From: Phytoseiulus persimilis
Taxonomy: Eukaryota > Arthropoda > Arachnida > Mesostigmata > Phytoseiidae
NCBI GenBank assembly: GCA_037576195.1
Contig: CM075102.1
Coordinates: 39,738,745 to 39,802,744 of the forward strand
Direction of reading: 5' to 3'
DNA: 64,000 bases
In this document: positions 1-14,352 of the stretch, piece after piece
Position numbering within the stretch: the first letter of the stretch is position 1
Layout: each line of letters starts with the position of its first letter
Translations under genes and position numbers: made by a program
Notes under the pieces: model-generated
The model's database searches: none
What the model was told of the DNA's origin: nothing
What the model saw: the letters and a program-made list of their open reading frames with translations, nothing else

Positions 1-3000
1 CTGCCCTCAGGCTCCAGGCTCGGATAGAACATCTGTATTCTGGAGCCCTGTATCGGTCAATTTGGAGGTTGAGGATCAGAAGTTCAGTGGGGTCGTCGCA
101 GAATCCGTGCTAGTTGACTCGGTTGTATGCGACAGGCGCCAGAGCACGGTCTATTTAACCTCCAATGAACGAAACAGCTATTATACACCTCGTGGAGCAG
201 AGTGCTTCGGGTAGGAGGCTCGTTATGCTCTTATGTTCTGCCGGCTAATGCTTTCAATCAATATTCATGCTGTCATGAAGTTTGCGGAGCTCCGCAATAG
301 CCTGGAGAGAGAACGTTCTGCCCCTGGCGGCTCTCACAACAAACCGCATCCAGGTGGAAGATGTAATGAAGCTGTATAAAATATTCATCGCGGCCGTCCT
401 GTGGTGGCCGGCGAAGTCGTCGTCGTTTCGGTAGCTCGACTGAAAATCTAACGGTGCCGCAGCCGTGGTCCGTGTGTGGGTCTGTCAGTTTGCCTGTTAT
501 TTAGCCGGGCGGTCGTTCCGTCAGTCAGTCAGTCATTCGGTCGGTCGGTCGAAAAAGGTCGGTCACAGTCCGTTTGCTGGGAACACGAGCTGCCCCGGCC
601 CAACTGGCATCACGTTTTCCCATGGATCAGTGTGAACGGTGCAGGTATCAGCAGCGGCTAACGAAAGTGACATGTCTGATGGCCTGGACAGCTCGGCGGC
701 TGACGCGGGAGCAATTTCCCATCATTGCCACGAGTCACTCAACACGAATGGAAACGTCTCGCCCGCTCATGGTATTTTTTCCACGATTCTGTTTCCGGAC
801 AATGCGCTCTCCGATCGGTTTACGCTCTCCAGCGATATCCTGAGTCTCCGAGCGCGGTCGACGCGTCCTCGAGTTTGATGATGCATGATGTGGCACTGTC
901 CCCTTTTCGAGTAAAAGGGAGTCGATCTCAGTGAATGGCTGCTGAACAGATATTTAAGTGGAAGCTCACGCCTTGGGTGACTGAGTGACTCATTCATTCA
1001 TTCATTGAATGCGTGAAAAGACGACTCTCCGAGTGTTTTAACTCTTCCCAGTAAAGTGTCGGACTCCTCTTTATGGGACCATCACCTGGGAACGCATGTA
1101 CTGCTCGACCGCCCACAGCTGATCGGCCTCTTGCATGGAAACTCTGGTGCGAGCGCGAACCTCGCTTCGCCGCCACACAGAAATTCAAGTATGCCACCTT
1201 TCCGGGGGGGAAGGGAGTCTGCAGATTCGCTGAGAGACTCAAATTTGCAATTTGAGTTGTTGTTCTCGTTATCGGCACCCGTGTGGCCAACTGCCTGCGT
1301 TGCGTCGCTCGCCTGGATGCTTGGTTGGCACCAACAGTTTCGACGACCGCGACCTTCCCACGAACGAAGACTCTGTGTCCGTTTGTGTGGCCGTTTAACA
1401 CGAGCGCCTTTTATTTAAATTTCGAATTGAGCACCACAAACAGCAGCGCGACTGCTTCGGCTACCTCTCTTCCTGTTGCTGCATGGGCAGCAGACACTCG
1501 GGTTGTCACTTTTTTTTGTTCTGTTTCTCATCCATTTGTCTCTTCGCTAGTCGCTACTCCGCTGCTCTGTCGTCGTCGTTGTCGACGTCGTCTGCTCCTC
1601 ATGCCTGTCCGCAACTGTCGATATAGGAACGAAAAAATGGGTCGTCAGTTGATGCCCGTAGTAGAGCCTTTGTCGGGAAATATTTCCCGCGCTTCGTCTG
1701 CGTGGGCATCCGCTCACGACGTTGTCGCGGATCGGGAAAGAATGTCGTAGCAACCAGACGGCGTGTTCCGCGATAGAGACGACGGAAAGGTCGAGTGCGC
1801 GAGGTGAGAACAAACTTATTTCGCTTTCGCGTTCCGTTGTGTGTCGATCGTGTACAACAGCGCGAGCACGCAGGGAGTGAGAGCAACAGACGATTACGGT
1901 CCAGCGGCTTCAATCGATGAGGAAAACATACTGTTCGGGGCAAACCTAGAAACGATCATCGTAATGGTTTTGATCTGTCAACGGCGTGTGTTAAGGCCGG
2001 AGGGAACATACTCAGGAGCCGCATATTCGGAGTGAAACTACGAATTGCTCGCGCGTTTAGACCTTCTGACGAATGCATCAGACATTGGGGGAATGATGAC
2101 CGATAGACAAATATGCATTTGTGTTTGAAAAATGAATCTGTCTCAAACAAGTCGCTTGTTGTCCTCGTGGTTTCGAGTCGAGAGCGCTAATGAGCGATAC
2201 GAGAGCGCGTTCCACTGCGTTTTCTGATTCTGAAACAAAAAAAAATCATTCCCTTCGCACAGGTCTGTCGGCCTGAGCGCAGCTTATGTAAGTTGTTGAA
2301 GTGAGTCCGTCCACCAACGGCAGGCAATGACGATAAATCATCGCCACTGAAGCTGTTTTTGTCCTTCGATAGAACCTGACTCGAAGACTGGAGCAAGGTC
2401 ATTTGACGACAATTGGTCCTTTTCCCAATTTTTCTTACCGTCTCGGGCTCAGTCCGATTCTCTGGCAACTGTAGCGAAAGCCCGCAGCTACGAGTTCCGA
2501 CGATTCTGTGACAACTATGCAGATCAGGTGGATTCGGGAAACGAACGAATGAGCGAACGAAAGTGCTCGTATCCGCGGGCAGGTGCCTAGCTCATTGTCG
2601 AGTACGATGCCTATGACTGGCGGCGTGATGTAGGGCGGCAAATACAGAGAGAGAGAGCTTTTTGGGGAGATTTTTTTGCTCCAGCTTTGGTTTGGCTACA
2701 TCGCAAGAGCAAATTTTGAGGTTTGTGGCATTTCGTGACGACGAGGAGTGAAATGGAAATATGTCCCCGAAACGAGTCCGGATTCGTTTCTCGTTGCAGC
2801 CACGAATCAGTCTCCCTACGAACCGGGCGAGCGAGAAGCCACTTTGATTGGACGCGTTCTCGTTCCGCTCGGCTCGGCGTGGATTGTTTGATTTTTCTAC
2901 CTGTTCCGCAGATCCCAATGACATTCAAAAGCTCTACCGCCACTGTCAGATAGCAGAACAACGAATCTGCGTAGTTTTCGCCGTCGTGCAAACACTCAGG

Positions 3001-6000
3001 GCAGTTAATCAACCGCCCGACTCTGAGCTCAGTCTCCCGATCTGCCTGCTCTGAGGTAATTCTGTTTCTGCTGTTGATTTATTCGGGAAGGAGAATTCCC
3101 GATTTGACACAGGTCCGCAACAGAACCGAGGGCATTCGGGTTCGTAAAAAAAACTCCCGATGAAGAACGATGGCTCCATTATCGTCACGAAATTGGACGA
3201 GCTGGAGCAGAGCGCGCCTCTGAGCTACTCTCGAGCATTGCAAGGTTTCTGAAATCTCGAACTCAATTCGATTCTCAAGTGCTCAAGGATGCCTGATAGA
3301 TAGCGAGAGAACTTCTTAGTGGTGACCCTCTCTCGTGTCCCTTTCTTCCCGGAGAGTTCCCAGATCTGGCGGAAGATGGCGCTACCAGCGTCTCTGCGGT
3401 TGTCCAGCCGGTCTTATTCCTGGAAGTTTTGTGATGATCGAGCGCAATTTCTAGTGGCGAATCGGTCGATGAATCCCTGAGTTTTGACAATGGTCGTTCA
3501 CTCCCGGATTGTTTTGGCGTCGATGAAGCTCATGAAGACCACCGTTTCCGGAATACGCTATGCACAAAATGTCTTTCCGGTGTGATGGAGCGGCCCGATC
3601 GATGCACAACAAGCTATTCTCATGTTCCAGAGAATCTGTACCTTGGACATGGGCCCTTTCTACAATGCTGTTGGTCGTTGGTTCGGATTGAAACCAGCAT
3701 CGATATCTGAGCAATTTACTTGGCCTTATCTGGCAATGTTGTTGTTGATGCTGCTGCCATCATAGCTTCCTTCCTCCTTCCGCTCATGTAACAAAGATTT
3801 CACCCCGTAGTCAGATAGTCTACGAACGATGAAGATTGAATTTTCCGAGCCGTGACGCGAAGTGCTGCTCAGTGACATTTGCTCCGCAGCTCAAACTCGC
3901 GGTTTTGTCCCTCAACTTTGGGACCCTGATTCTTCCTCAGTGATTTGGCGTGGTGAGTGAAGTATGGGTGGCTGAGTTCGCTCGGCTCTTGCCTCGAGAA
4001 CGATGTGTCGGATTGGACTGCTGTCTGTGCTCAAATAAATTGAGCGTATTCTCCGTTTTTCGCTCGGACCACGGATCTGTCCGCTTCTCCGTCGATATAT
4101 GGGTGACGCTAGCAGTTCTGAAAACTGGAACGGGGCATCCAGCCTCAGGGACAAAGAAAAAACGAGAGACCTTGCCGGTAGCGATTGATCGAAGCAATTT
4201 TGTGAATGAGTCCAATCATATGGTAGTCGTGGCTACATCACAACACACGCTGGACACTCGCTACCAAGCGTCGGTCGGCGAAGAAGACCGCGGTCATGAG
4301 AATGCCGGGCTATGCCAGCTATTCAGAATCGCGTTTCCGAATTCGGCTCTGTCACTTTCGCAGTCATGTGAACAAAGTTCTCGCATTTGGAAGCCGCTCC
4401 AGGCTTGACGCTGATCACGAGCAATATTAATTGCCAATGGAAGAATAAAGGTCAGAACTGTCTGACCCTTGCTCTCCCGTGTTTGTCGAGGGCGACTTCT
4501 TCATGCTGTTAACATTCCGAAAGACCATGTTGAACATGTTCGGATCATCCATGGAGACGGAATGAATCCATCAGACGAACCGGGCGAATGGATGCTCCGG
4601 TCGCGCGAAGTTGATTTTGATCCGTGAGATGAAGTTTGTGAGTGCATCCCGGAGCTCGAGCAACATCCCCGTGCAGTTTTCTTCTGTTTGGACTGGTACC
4701 ATGCTCCGCGTCCCACTTGCTGATCAGGAAACGGCGAGAAAACTGAAGCTATCGACTTTCAAACAAAATATTCACGAATTCGCCACAATGAAGGAATACT
4801 CTATTAACTTATTGGGTTGACGGATATGGAGCAGTAGTCGAGTGGGGCAAGAGCCACCCGAAGTCTCTATTCACGAGAATAAGGGTGCACTTCGGGCGTG
4901 CGATATCGTATCGGTCAATTTAGGAAGTTTTTGCGAGCGAAGCAACGTGCTGACCAGAATGAGCGGCAGAGCGTTAAATTCATCGCCTGCTGTTTTTCTT
5001 CATGTCATCTTCTTCACTCTAAATGTTTTTACCTCCGCTCTTGCACTCCATTGCAGATATGATGCCTTCCTCTCTCACGTCGACTGGGTCGGTGATGCGG
5101 GGAAAGACGAAGATTTAGATTCAATGTTTCGATTTTTGTTCTCCTCTTTCCGCGTCAAGTCTGCCACATTGACGAGCCATTTGTCGCTTTCCTCCACTAA
5201 AATCTTGTCGCGTTGTACAGCAGCGGGTGTGGACACGGACGTAATCAAGCAGCTACACGCGCAAGTTTCGAAGAGAAAAAATATCTCTTGTGTAAAATTC
5301 CCGTTTCCTCATCATTGAAATTGTTCGACTTTCAGTTCGATCCCTTGGCGTTTTCAATTGCCGTCTTTCTGCCACGTAACCCATGAGATTAGAATCAACA
5401 ACTTATTCTCCACTCTCGCATCCCTATCTACTTGCCGAACGCCCTCATGAGGGCCGCCCGTTGGGATGCTCGTACCCTCTTGCAGTGGGAACTTCATTGG
5501 TACCCCTCTGAAGAAGCCAGCTGAAGACTCTGTGAGGTGTTGCTCTCATTCTGAGCCCAAGAGATTGGCGGCTGCAGGTTCCGGATGCAAGCCCAGTCGT
5601 TAGCGTCCAGCTACGACAACCTTGTGCATGAATCGCAACCAATCTCAGATTCTCCGCAAATTTCCACCAACGACGACAACCACCAAAATCCTCGTGGAAT
5701 TTGGTTTCAGAGTTACGCAAGCCAAGAGTTTTTTTCTCCGTCTCTCCTTCAACAGAATCGACGCTCACCGATCACCTGCTAAGAGGAATTCCAAGAATCA
5801 GAGACGAAAAAAAACGGCGGGAATGGTTCACGTCGTAGGGAAGAATCTTCAGCAAATCGGTCGAACCCGGCAGACATTTCATCGAAGTCCTATGGGCAGT
5901 AGTCAAGTACTTTTCGATATTTCGGCCCCCCGACATAGTTCGAGGGCGCATCCCGGGAGACGCTCCTACTTTGGACCTGTCGCGTTTTTGGAGCGACAGA

Positions 6001-7728
6001 TTTCAGCTAAGCGTCGCCATGAACATACGTTGGTTCGTTATTTCGGAGCTTATTCCGCTGTTTCGCAATCGAGCTCTCTTAGTTCGAGGCTCGGTGGGTA
6101 GTTGTCGATCATCGCACGACCCGGACAGCTTCATGATGGCTCCCTTACGAACGAATAGATCAACCATGCATTATGTCATTGTCCCGTATTCACGTATCTC
6201 CGCATATTGTTAGACTGCATGGCGCAAGGGACTCACGTGAGCAACCTTCGCTGTTTCCAAGCGACGGCGTCTGCGCTCGAGACCTTGTGAGCTAATCCAA
6301 TCTGTCTGCCTCTGAAAGGCAGGCGCTTTCATCGAGTGTCCGCAGCGGAATGCTACCGTCGACGCCAGGGTCGCGAGTGCGAGCAATCCCCGGACTCGAG
6401 GATGACAATCGCCGCGATGTGGCCGAAGTCTCTTCTGGGGCCCAGAGGTTGCGCTCGAACGCCTAGGGTTGAGCTGTAGTTGTGGTGGTGAATAGCTCAA
6501 CGCTTCGACCACCGTGCCTCGTGGTCCGCTTACCCCCAAGATGATCCGTGCCCGATCTGATCCTCCTAAGTTGATCCCCTTTCAACATCGCGTTGCTCCG
6601 GTGGCCAGAGCTAAGCCTCAGACCTGGTAAACGAACCGACAGCGAAGCAACGAGCCAACAAGCGAGCCAGCGGACCCATGGCATCGTCCTGCGCGTCGAC
6701 GCGTGCTGCTTGCCTTCGACTGACGTCATGTGGAAAGTCCTCTCCTCGTAGCGCGTACAGAAGATAGTTTCAGCAGAAGGGAAGTTGCCGCCGTGCGCGC
6801 TGGGTTTCGATCTGTGGCTCTGTCAGTCGGTTACGACGTTTGGTTTGGGCTGCCGAGCTAGTTCCGTGGCAGCGCTCGAACCGCAAGCTGCAGTGGAAGC
6901 GGTTCGTAGGGGAGTCGATGCCCGTAGGAGGAGTGGGCGGTCGACCGAGCCGAGCCTGAGTGAACGTACTAACGTGCACCGTCGGGCGGTCTAGAAAAGC
7001 TTGTGTGTGTCACCAAGTTGTTGTCGTTCTTAGACCGCGCCCTCTGTGTCCTGCCGGTGTTCCATTGTGCCGCTGTTTGAGTGAAGTGCTCATCGCTACA
7101 TTGCTCGAAGCAATCGTTGGCGTATCGCATCGACGACGTGCCGTACACGTGATGGATTCGTTCTCGACGCTCAGAGTGTCGTCTTGTGGCAGTGGATCGT
7201 GGACTTCGTGCTCTCAAACAGTCAGGATTACCAGGAGTGAGCGTACTCGGAAGAATATCACGTTGCTCTCATATAAAAGTTCCTGCGAATCTCATTTGTA
7301 AGTGGGGAATGATCGATGGCTGGTTTAACCATCTTTGCAGGATACGTCGTGCAAAAGCCTGCTCTTCTGAGACGTGGTCCAGAACATCGTTTCGAACGAT
7401 TGCTTTCGCTACCCCACGGAGCGGCAGTGGGCAAGATGTCTTTCGTGAGGCAAGGTCTCGCGAAACCTTTCGGCCGATCAGCTGTTGAGTCGATGCTCAC
7501 AGCAATCAGCTGATTGTTGATAGAACGTTGCTTGCGCCTAACTGGTCCAAAACGAGTCTATAATAATATCATGATTGTTATGATAGGACGCGGGGAATTC
7601 AAAGGAGTAGCGATGATAATCACCCACGACCAGGAGAAAGAAGCATGCTGTGCCTGAAGTTTTCTGCTGTGGGCTGTGAAATTACGTCGAATTGGCAAGC
7701 GGCCGAACATTGATCAGATTCTGCTTAC
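1..7728. other. No gene supported (7.7 kb)
   Basis: I see no recognisable protein, tRNA or rRNA here. Open frames are short, overlap on both strands and lack domain motifs or splice-site support. Visible structure is limited to simple repeats: a tetranucleotide run of TCAG passing into TCGG at 521-551, ATTC repeats at 991-1006 and a short AG run near 2645-2657. A TATAAAA string occurs at about 7269, but nothing downstream supports a promoter. Given the indels found elsewhere in this window, a damaged or intron-rich gene could be hidden here. Confidence 0.5.
521..551. repeat. TCAG/TCGG tetranucleotide repeat
   Basis: About four copies of TCAG grade into four copies of TCGG with one ATTC interruption. 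This is a simple microsatellite with no evident function. Confidence 0.7.
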
Positions 7729-8238
7729 TTGCGAGGGACTCGTCATAGCTAGCGATGCCAGAACGATTTCGTCTCCAGGCAAAGAGAGAATGAGTGTGAC
7801 TTCTGAATATTTTCGGAGATGTCCCGGAGATGGTGCGAACATTTCTCCACGCTGTGTGAGCTCATCGCGATTTCCCGAGCTATTCGTTCCTCCACGAGGA
7901 TTCCCCGCAGACAGAAGTTCCGGGGGGCTCGTCGAGTCGACAGCCGCTGATTTCGTGGATTGTTCCGTCGAGATTCCTGTCAGGCTGGTGGAGATCGTGG
8001 CTGACTGAGAGTTCTGTTCCGGAAGCCAGCGCTTGCGCCGAATGACCTCTGGCTGGAGACCGAAGTACCGCGAGTGCATCAGTTCTTTTTGCGCGAAACA
8101 GCTCACAGAGGGCAGACCCGATGAGCTATAGACCAACGGACGCGCGTATATCGGCACTTTCATCCTGGCATTGCTCGTTGTCGGCTGTGGCAACGAGTCA
8201 TTCATCCCGTCGTACCCAACACTATCGGTCTGATTCAT
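7729..8238 (-). CDS. Candidate orphan 5' coding exon
   Basis: An ATG at 8238 opens a 170-codon frame on the minus strand that runs without a stop into a good splice donor (CAA|GTAAGC) at codon phase 0. The predicted product is Ser/Thr/Pro-rich with a basic patch, IRRKRWLPEQ, near residue 67. I do not recognise the family and could not find a matching downstream exon on the minus strand. Length, in-frame donor and codon use favour a real first coding exon, possibly of a regulatory or nuclear protein with low complexity. A chance open frame remains possible. Confidence 0.35.
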
Positions 8239-11200
8239 AGAATTCGTATGACTCGTCGTTTAGCGACGCCGGTCTTCCCGCTGTTAGGAAACCTACCTGC
8301 GGGTAGTGATCCTGAAAGTTATTTATTATCACCACCCTTATCAGTCGTCAAAGGTGATCAGAAGTGCGCCGCGATTGGGATTCGGCGTGGATATGAACGC
8401 CGGATGGGAAGTGCTCATCGGCATCTTTGAAAAGGGAATCTCTCGACGTCCCCACGTCGGATTCAGATCACGTCGGTCACCGGTTCGCGATTCAGCGGAG
8501 GCACGAGAAAAAATTACCATTTTCTGTGTTTTTCCACCGCGAACTTCATCGACTCGGTGGATCCAATTCATTGTGCGCTCCGCGTCCCGAGTTGATTCTG
8601 CGAAGCGACAAATCCTTGCTCCACTCAACTAGACCCGAGCGAGGCTAACGAGATGAGCAAGCGCGCATCTCGTTTGCTTGGTTGCTCCGTTGGTCGGTGA
8701 ACTGCTGCCACTCGCTCCCGGGCGCGAAGCCAGACCGTCGATCAATTTGCTTTCGGTCTCCTGGATTCGGATATTGAAAAAACATCGTTTGTTGTATCGA
8801 CGGAGCGGACTCGAATCCCCGCGCTGCGTCGGGATATCCGAACCCCAGTTCCATTCCGAGTGAGCCGACTGACTTGCCTGACGCGGGCATCGCCACAAGG
8901 TTGCACGGTGCATGCTCACATTCCTATGATGGGAATTTTTACATTTGCTTTCGCCCCGTCTGCTGGTGATGTGTGAGCGAGCTATCGAGCGGACGTGCCA
9001 GATGCTCGGAGAGTGTCGGACGGCCATCCACAGCAAGGTTCCCGAGGCCGGGCTGCTGGGTGCAGGACCTCCAGGCAAACGTCTTCCCTGAGGAACTCGA
9101 CTGACAAACGCCGCAACTGCGGGAAGTGGCGCTGTGGGCGACAGATAACGAACCGTGAGCGCCGAGGTAGGCACACTTCGACATTTCGAAACGACAGACG
9201 AAGGCCTCTTTACGCTCCATGAACTTCGTCTAGCGGCTGACCATCAACTGACGTTTTCTTTATATTCTGGTAACTTCTTGTCCGCTCGCTGTGTGTCGGA
9301 TTGCCACACACTATCGTGGTCGTTTGCTCAAACGCGCGAGAAATCCCGTTCGAGTGAATAGAACCAAGTCGGGAAGCCATTTGGGCCAGAAGTTCCATGA
9401 TCAGATGAAGTCATTAAAAGGGAGACTGGACAAAGAGGCGTCGCGGGAACATCCAGTTCCATCCTTATGATTCCATGCAGCCCGGCAGTCGAAGCAGGCT
9501 CTGGTCCGCAGAGGGGCTCCGCAGGGTATTTAAATCTGGGCCGGTCACCTGTGTCCCGTAGGATCAAAATGCCAGAGATGAACCTGCCCTCAGTGTCGGG
9601 AGAGAGAGAGAGAGAGAGAGCGAGAGTTATTGTGAATGTCGGCGTTGAGTCCATGTGGCTGTGTGTGCAGCTAGCGGATAGGAGAGCGAGTGAAGTTCAT
9701 GGGATGTTTTATGTAGCGCGATGCATAGTTCAGCTTCTTAGCCGCTTCCGCGAAGGAAGCCAGGGCAGAAGACGAAACTCAAGAAGAAAACAGCTCTCGA
9801 ACGAGAAGTTCAACAGACATTCCGATTTGGTCAATGGAAATTCTTGGCGTCGGCAGAGGGTGACCCGCGCGCTGGCTGCGTCCCAGCCTCCTCAGGCCTA
9901 GATTTCTCAGCTCCTGAGGGTTGGTCCATGCTGCCGTTCGTTGAATCGCGCTATGACCGCTATGATCCGTTCGCTATTGGGAGCTGCAACGCCGCGTCGC
10001 CGAATCTCTTATTCGAAACCACCACGCCGGCACCACAAACTGCAGTGTGTCGGGGAAGTCGGTTACAACGACTCCATCCGACGGAAACAAAAAGGGCCAC
10101 CCGTTCTGGCCCGACGAGCTTTATTTTCCTTGCCAAGAGTTGCTTCGTTTTGGGTTGCCTTGGACTTGCCGTTCTCGTCTCGGCGGTCGGGCTGGCGGCT
10201 TAGTCGGCTGCTCGGCTCCATTCGAATGTCTGCAGTTGCAGGGTATCCCGATTTCCGCAATTTTGAGTGGTTTTCGCGATTGCGTTCGCTGTCGAGCTGG
10301 CGAGTCCGAATCGATCGGTAGGTCCGAACGTGCGATGAGCCATCGACGGGGATCGAGCGGCGAACAACTTCAGACGTTTCCGTCCGTCGCGTTCAAGACG
10401 ACGCTTGCATCGGTGGACGGACACTCAACCGACCGACCAACGTACGAGATCATTAGCCGCGGACTCCGACACGGTCTGTTCAGACTGTTGGGATAGCTAA
10501 TTTGGGGTTCATCGTGACGAACGGAGCAGAGTCGGGCTCTCAGAACATGATAGATTTCCGCGTGATGGAACGTGCTTCAACGCAAACGACTCTTCACGAG
10601 ATCAGGAAGTCGTGCAAACGCGCTCGTTCGTTTCACCCTCTCGAATGAAATTCGTGGGGCATTCAAACTGCAGCCTGGACAATGCATTCCATAGTCGCCA
10701 GGCACAGGTTGCATCCTTTCGGAGCGCGCACTCGAAAAAGGGGCGGAGCCTCTCCACGCAGTTTCTGCGAGTTGATTTCAGCGAGGGGCATTTGAGCCAT
10801 GCCTGTGCTGGTGTGCACACTGGTCAGTCCCCACGTGGGGAAGTTGCCGATTGTGAAAGGAAACAAGAGCAGTGTGGATAAGTCAACGAGTCGCAGCGAG
10901 TCTCACAATTGTTTGCTGAGAGATCGCAACGATCCGTGCAGTGCCATACAGAGTCCGGATCGTAAGAAGCTCAGGAGACGAGCTCATGAAGTCGAATTGG
11001 ACCTAACTCCAGTGTTTCGGAGGTTCGGTCGGTGAGTACGAAAGTATATCTTCCGTTTGTTCCTGATGGCTGTTGAGACATGCGTAACGACGCAGGTGTC
11101 TTGGGTGCCCCTCGCTTCGTTACCTCGGGAGGAAATGCCACTTGGCAGATTGACGACAACAACTTCTGTGCGACGTGAAACTTCGTTCGTTATACGGACA

Positions 11201-14200
11201 GACGACTGTTCAACTTCCACGAAAATGAGTGCGAACAGAAAAAGCTCGCTCCTGCGACTCTCTCGAGCCAGAGCGTTTGGCAAGGAGCTTCTGATGCTGG
11301 TGGTGAAAAGTTACGCCGTAACCTTGCCTCTGACACATGATGATCAGTGGCCAATTAGCATTGCCCGTTCAGTTGAGACAAATATCACGGTTAATCGAGT
11401 CCACTTGTCGCTGTCTGCCCGGAGTGTTATCGTCGGCATTGCGTTGCATCCGGGTACAGTCGGGCGGTTCTTTAAGATCAAAATTAAATGCCTCACATGC
11501 CGTTTTGGCGGACGCATATGGCGCCAAAAAATATAAACTCCCACTCGGCTTTTTTGAATCGTTCTGAGCAAGAGAGCGGGCCGAATACAATGGGCATCCA
11601 TGCCCCCGGGTTCGAACTCGAGCCGAGAAATCGAGGCGAACGAGCGGGCTGCCTCAGAGAAAGCCCCGCGACGACGACTTCGCTTGATCCATTCGTATTC
11701 GCTGATTTATACTAAATGCGCAGTTGACCAGCGAGCGTTCTAAACATGGTGGAGTCGGCTCTTCACCGGTAACATCCTTGCGCGGAATTCCCAGAACGGA
11801 CTCCGCCCGGAAAAGAATAGAAACCCTAAGGTTCCGGTGCCTGTTTATCGCTTCTTCATAGAAAACGCTTCTTTCGTAGTGGCGTTCTTCGATCCTCAAT
11901 CGTACGTGCAATCGGAAGCTGCGGAATCATTGCACTTACCCGTCTGGGAACGGATGCTGTTTTCAGCTATTTCAGCTTGGAATAGGTGCATTTTTATTAT
12001 TATTATGATCATCACCATTGAAACGCGGCTCGTGACTAAACGCCAGACGGCAGCAGACGGTATCCGAGGCATAAATCGATCATCCTCGTCCTCCTTCTCT
12101 CGAAAGGCTGTAGCGCTGAAATGCTTCTATGTTGTAAGTGCAGTAAATCAATCATCGCTGACAACCGTCAGCTGAAAATTTCGGAGAACTTCTCCGCTCT
12201 CTGAACTCTGACATTGCGAAACGGAAGAGGTTCGTTGTGAGACCGTGTCGGAAAATCCTTCAACCGGCGCGGAAGGATCCGCCATTCTCGTGATACGTAG
12301 AACCTGGCCAAGTGGTTCCACCATCTTCGTCTGAGGGGACAGTTACGTGGAAAACGGTTCGCATTGTGATGGTTACCGTCAATTATCCGCGGCTCCCACC
12401 GTCAACCGGGGCGGAGTGTTCCCGAACGTACAGCAGAGCTCCGTGAGAGATGTTCACTTATGAATTGGGCAACGGCGGTGGGCGAATTTGTTTAACAAAT
12501 CGTCCTTAGAAATGCTAATCTAGCCCTTCTCAGTGACGATCTGTCCGGTTCCGTCGTCAGGGTTCAACGACGCTGTTTCAAGGTGTCGCGGTTCCCACGA
12601 AGAGACTCTCAGGTTCTGGTTTCCTCCGAGAGGGCGTTTCCCTGTCGTTCCTCGGCGATCACTTCGATTCGATACTTTGCGGAGATAAAGGAACTTTGTG
12701 ACGGTGTGTGTTCCCTATTTTCATGGTGTTGACTTCTCTCCTGATCCCGTCTGCAGCTTGAGCAGTAATGATGACGGAGATGATGAAAGTGTCGTTCAAT
12801 AAATGGAGGAAGGATCTGCAAAATACGGGTATCCGGATCTGGCATCCATTTTTGTGGCCAAATACTTCGCTATCTGCTCTGGGTCAAGCTGCGCGGCATG
12901 AGCATGATATCAGGAAACGACACTCGCCTTCTTATTATATAATTAATTACCATCGAGCAAGAAAGAACGGAAGGAGGGAAACGTATCGTTGCTACAACGA
13001 TCGGCGTCGTCTTTCAAGATCTGTTGGTATTCCTACTATCGGAAATCTACGGATTCTCTTCGATTCGGCGTGTCCTCTTCAACCGCGAGGTGTACCAACG
13101 TGTTCTCATGGGGCTTTGAAGCTACTGCCTGAAAGAGCTGAACAGGGTCGCATGCAAGCGACTCTATTTTCTGAATTGTTCGGATGCCTTCAAGATTCTT
13201 GGGATCCCGGCAATCGTTGATGTCAGCGCTCTAGTTGATCTCTTTTTCAATCCACAATCGGTACGTCCGGCGATTCGACTTCATGTAATCATTCTGTCCC
13301 ACTTGGCTCGGATCGGTCCCGAGTATCGTCTGCCAACTTACCTCTATGAGAGCAGAGCGGTCGATCGGCGGTCCGGAAAACCGATAGAACCGCGAATGAC
13401 AATCCTCCGGTCGGGGAAAAACGGGAAGCGCGCTGCGGCTCACTGCGCTTGCCCCAGCCATTGCTTTTTGTCAGAAATCGGAACAGCGCGCAGTGAACTT
13501 CCTTTACCCAATAGCACCTTGGTACGATAGTGAGGCTGCCTTACGACAAAAAGTTGTTCACGCATCAGACCGCCAAGGTCATTGGGGAAGGAACTGTCTC
13601 AGATACTGGACACGGAATCAATTCCGTCGTGGTCTCCGTAAAATTATCAATAAATTCGGCGTGGTCTATTCATGAAAATTGCCGATATTTTGATCCGCCG
13701 CAGCTCGGTTCGCCTCATCGATACGATTTGCTATTCTCGGTCTGAATAACATCGATTGCGGGCTGCATCTCGGGTTTCACGTTCGAAAACTGGAATCAGC
13801 CTTCAAGCTGCGTTCTGGAAACAATTCAGAAAGAAGACAAAGCCGTCTCATTGAAGTGAGAACCGGGTAATCGGTCTCTGGACCGAATCTTCGCACCGAG
13901 CTTCACCACTCCACAGAACTCTGGCTTATTCAAACCGTTGAGTAGACGATCAAGCTTCTTCTCGCCTTGGAAACGTCTCCCACAACATCCAACAAGGCTA
14001 CGGAGTAGCTGAGGCGGTGCCATCAAGCTATACTGGGACGCGTAATTGGCTTTGAATTTTTCGCCGCGCAGTGCCTTGAAATACGATCGGCCGCTGTCAA
14101 CGTCTCACTCTTCCCAAATTCTCTGACGCTGTGACGTGGGTTGAAGAGAAAAACCGAAAGCGAAGACAGAGAGTGTTCATCGAAACATTTCGTGAGCGTC

Positions 14201-14352
14201 TCAGATCCCTGGCTTCACTCTTGAGGAGCAGAAGCGGTGTATGAGCTTGTTCGAAGCGAAACGATTTGAAGTCAATCTCAGAGACGATTGTTCCCGGAAG
14301 CGATAATAGAGCTGACGTCGAGTTGGGCTAAGTCGAGTCGATTTTATTGCAG
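8239..14352. other. No gene supported (6.1 kb)
   Basis: This stretch lies upstream of the first IQSEC exon I can recognise, so it may include IQSEC 5' exons or intron. None could be supported. It holds an (AG)n run at 9601-9620 and several overlapping short open frames on both strands without motifs. A string resembling a tRNA B box near 11606 has no matching cloverleaf. Confidence 0.45.
9601..9620. repeat. (AG)n dinucleotide repeat
   Basis: Ten uninterrupted AG units followed by CGAGAG. It is a simple microsatellite. Confidence 0.9.

Noticed and set aside
994..1418. Overlapping 120-135-codon frames on both strands
   Set aside because: Mutually overlapping, no motifs and Arg/Ser-rich out-of-frame composition; probably chance.
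8795..8830. Minus-strand tRNA T-arm-like string (GATTCGAGTCC)
   Set aside because: The flanking bases do not pair as a 5-bp T stem, and no A box or acceptor stem lies at the right distance.
9467..9901. 144-codon plus-strand frame
   Set aside because: It reads through the (AG)n repeat and lacks protein-like composition.
11590..11630. Plus-strand B-box-like GGGTTCGAACTC
   Set aside because: No cloverleaf can be drawn from the 70 bases upstream.
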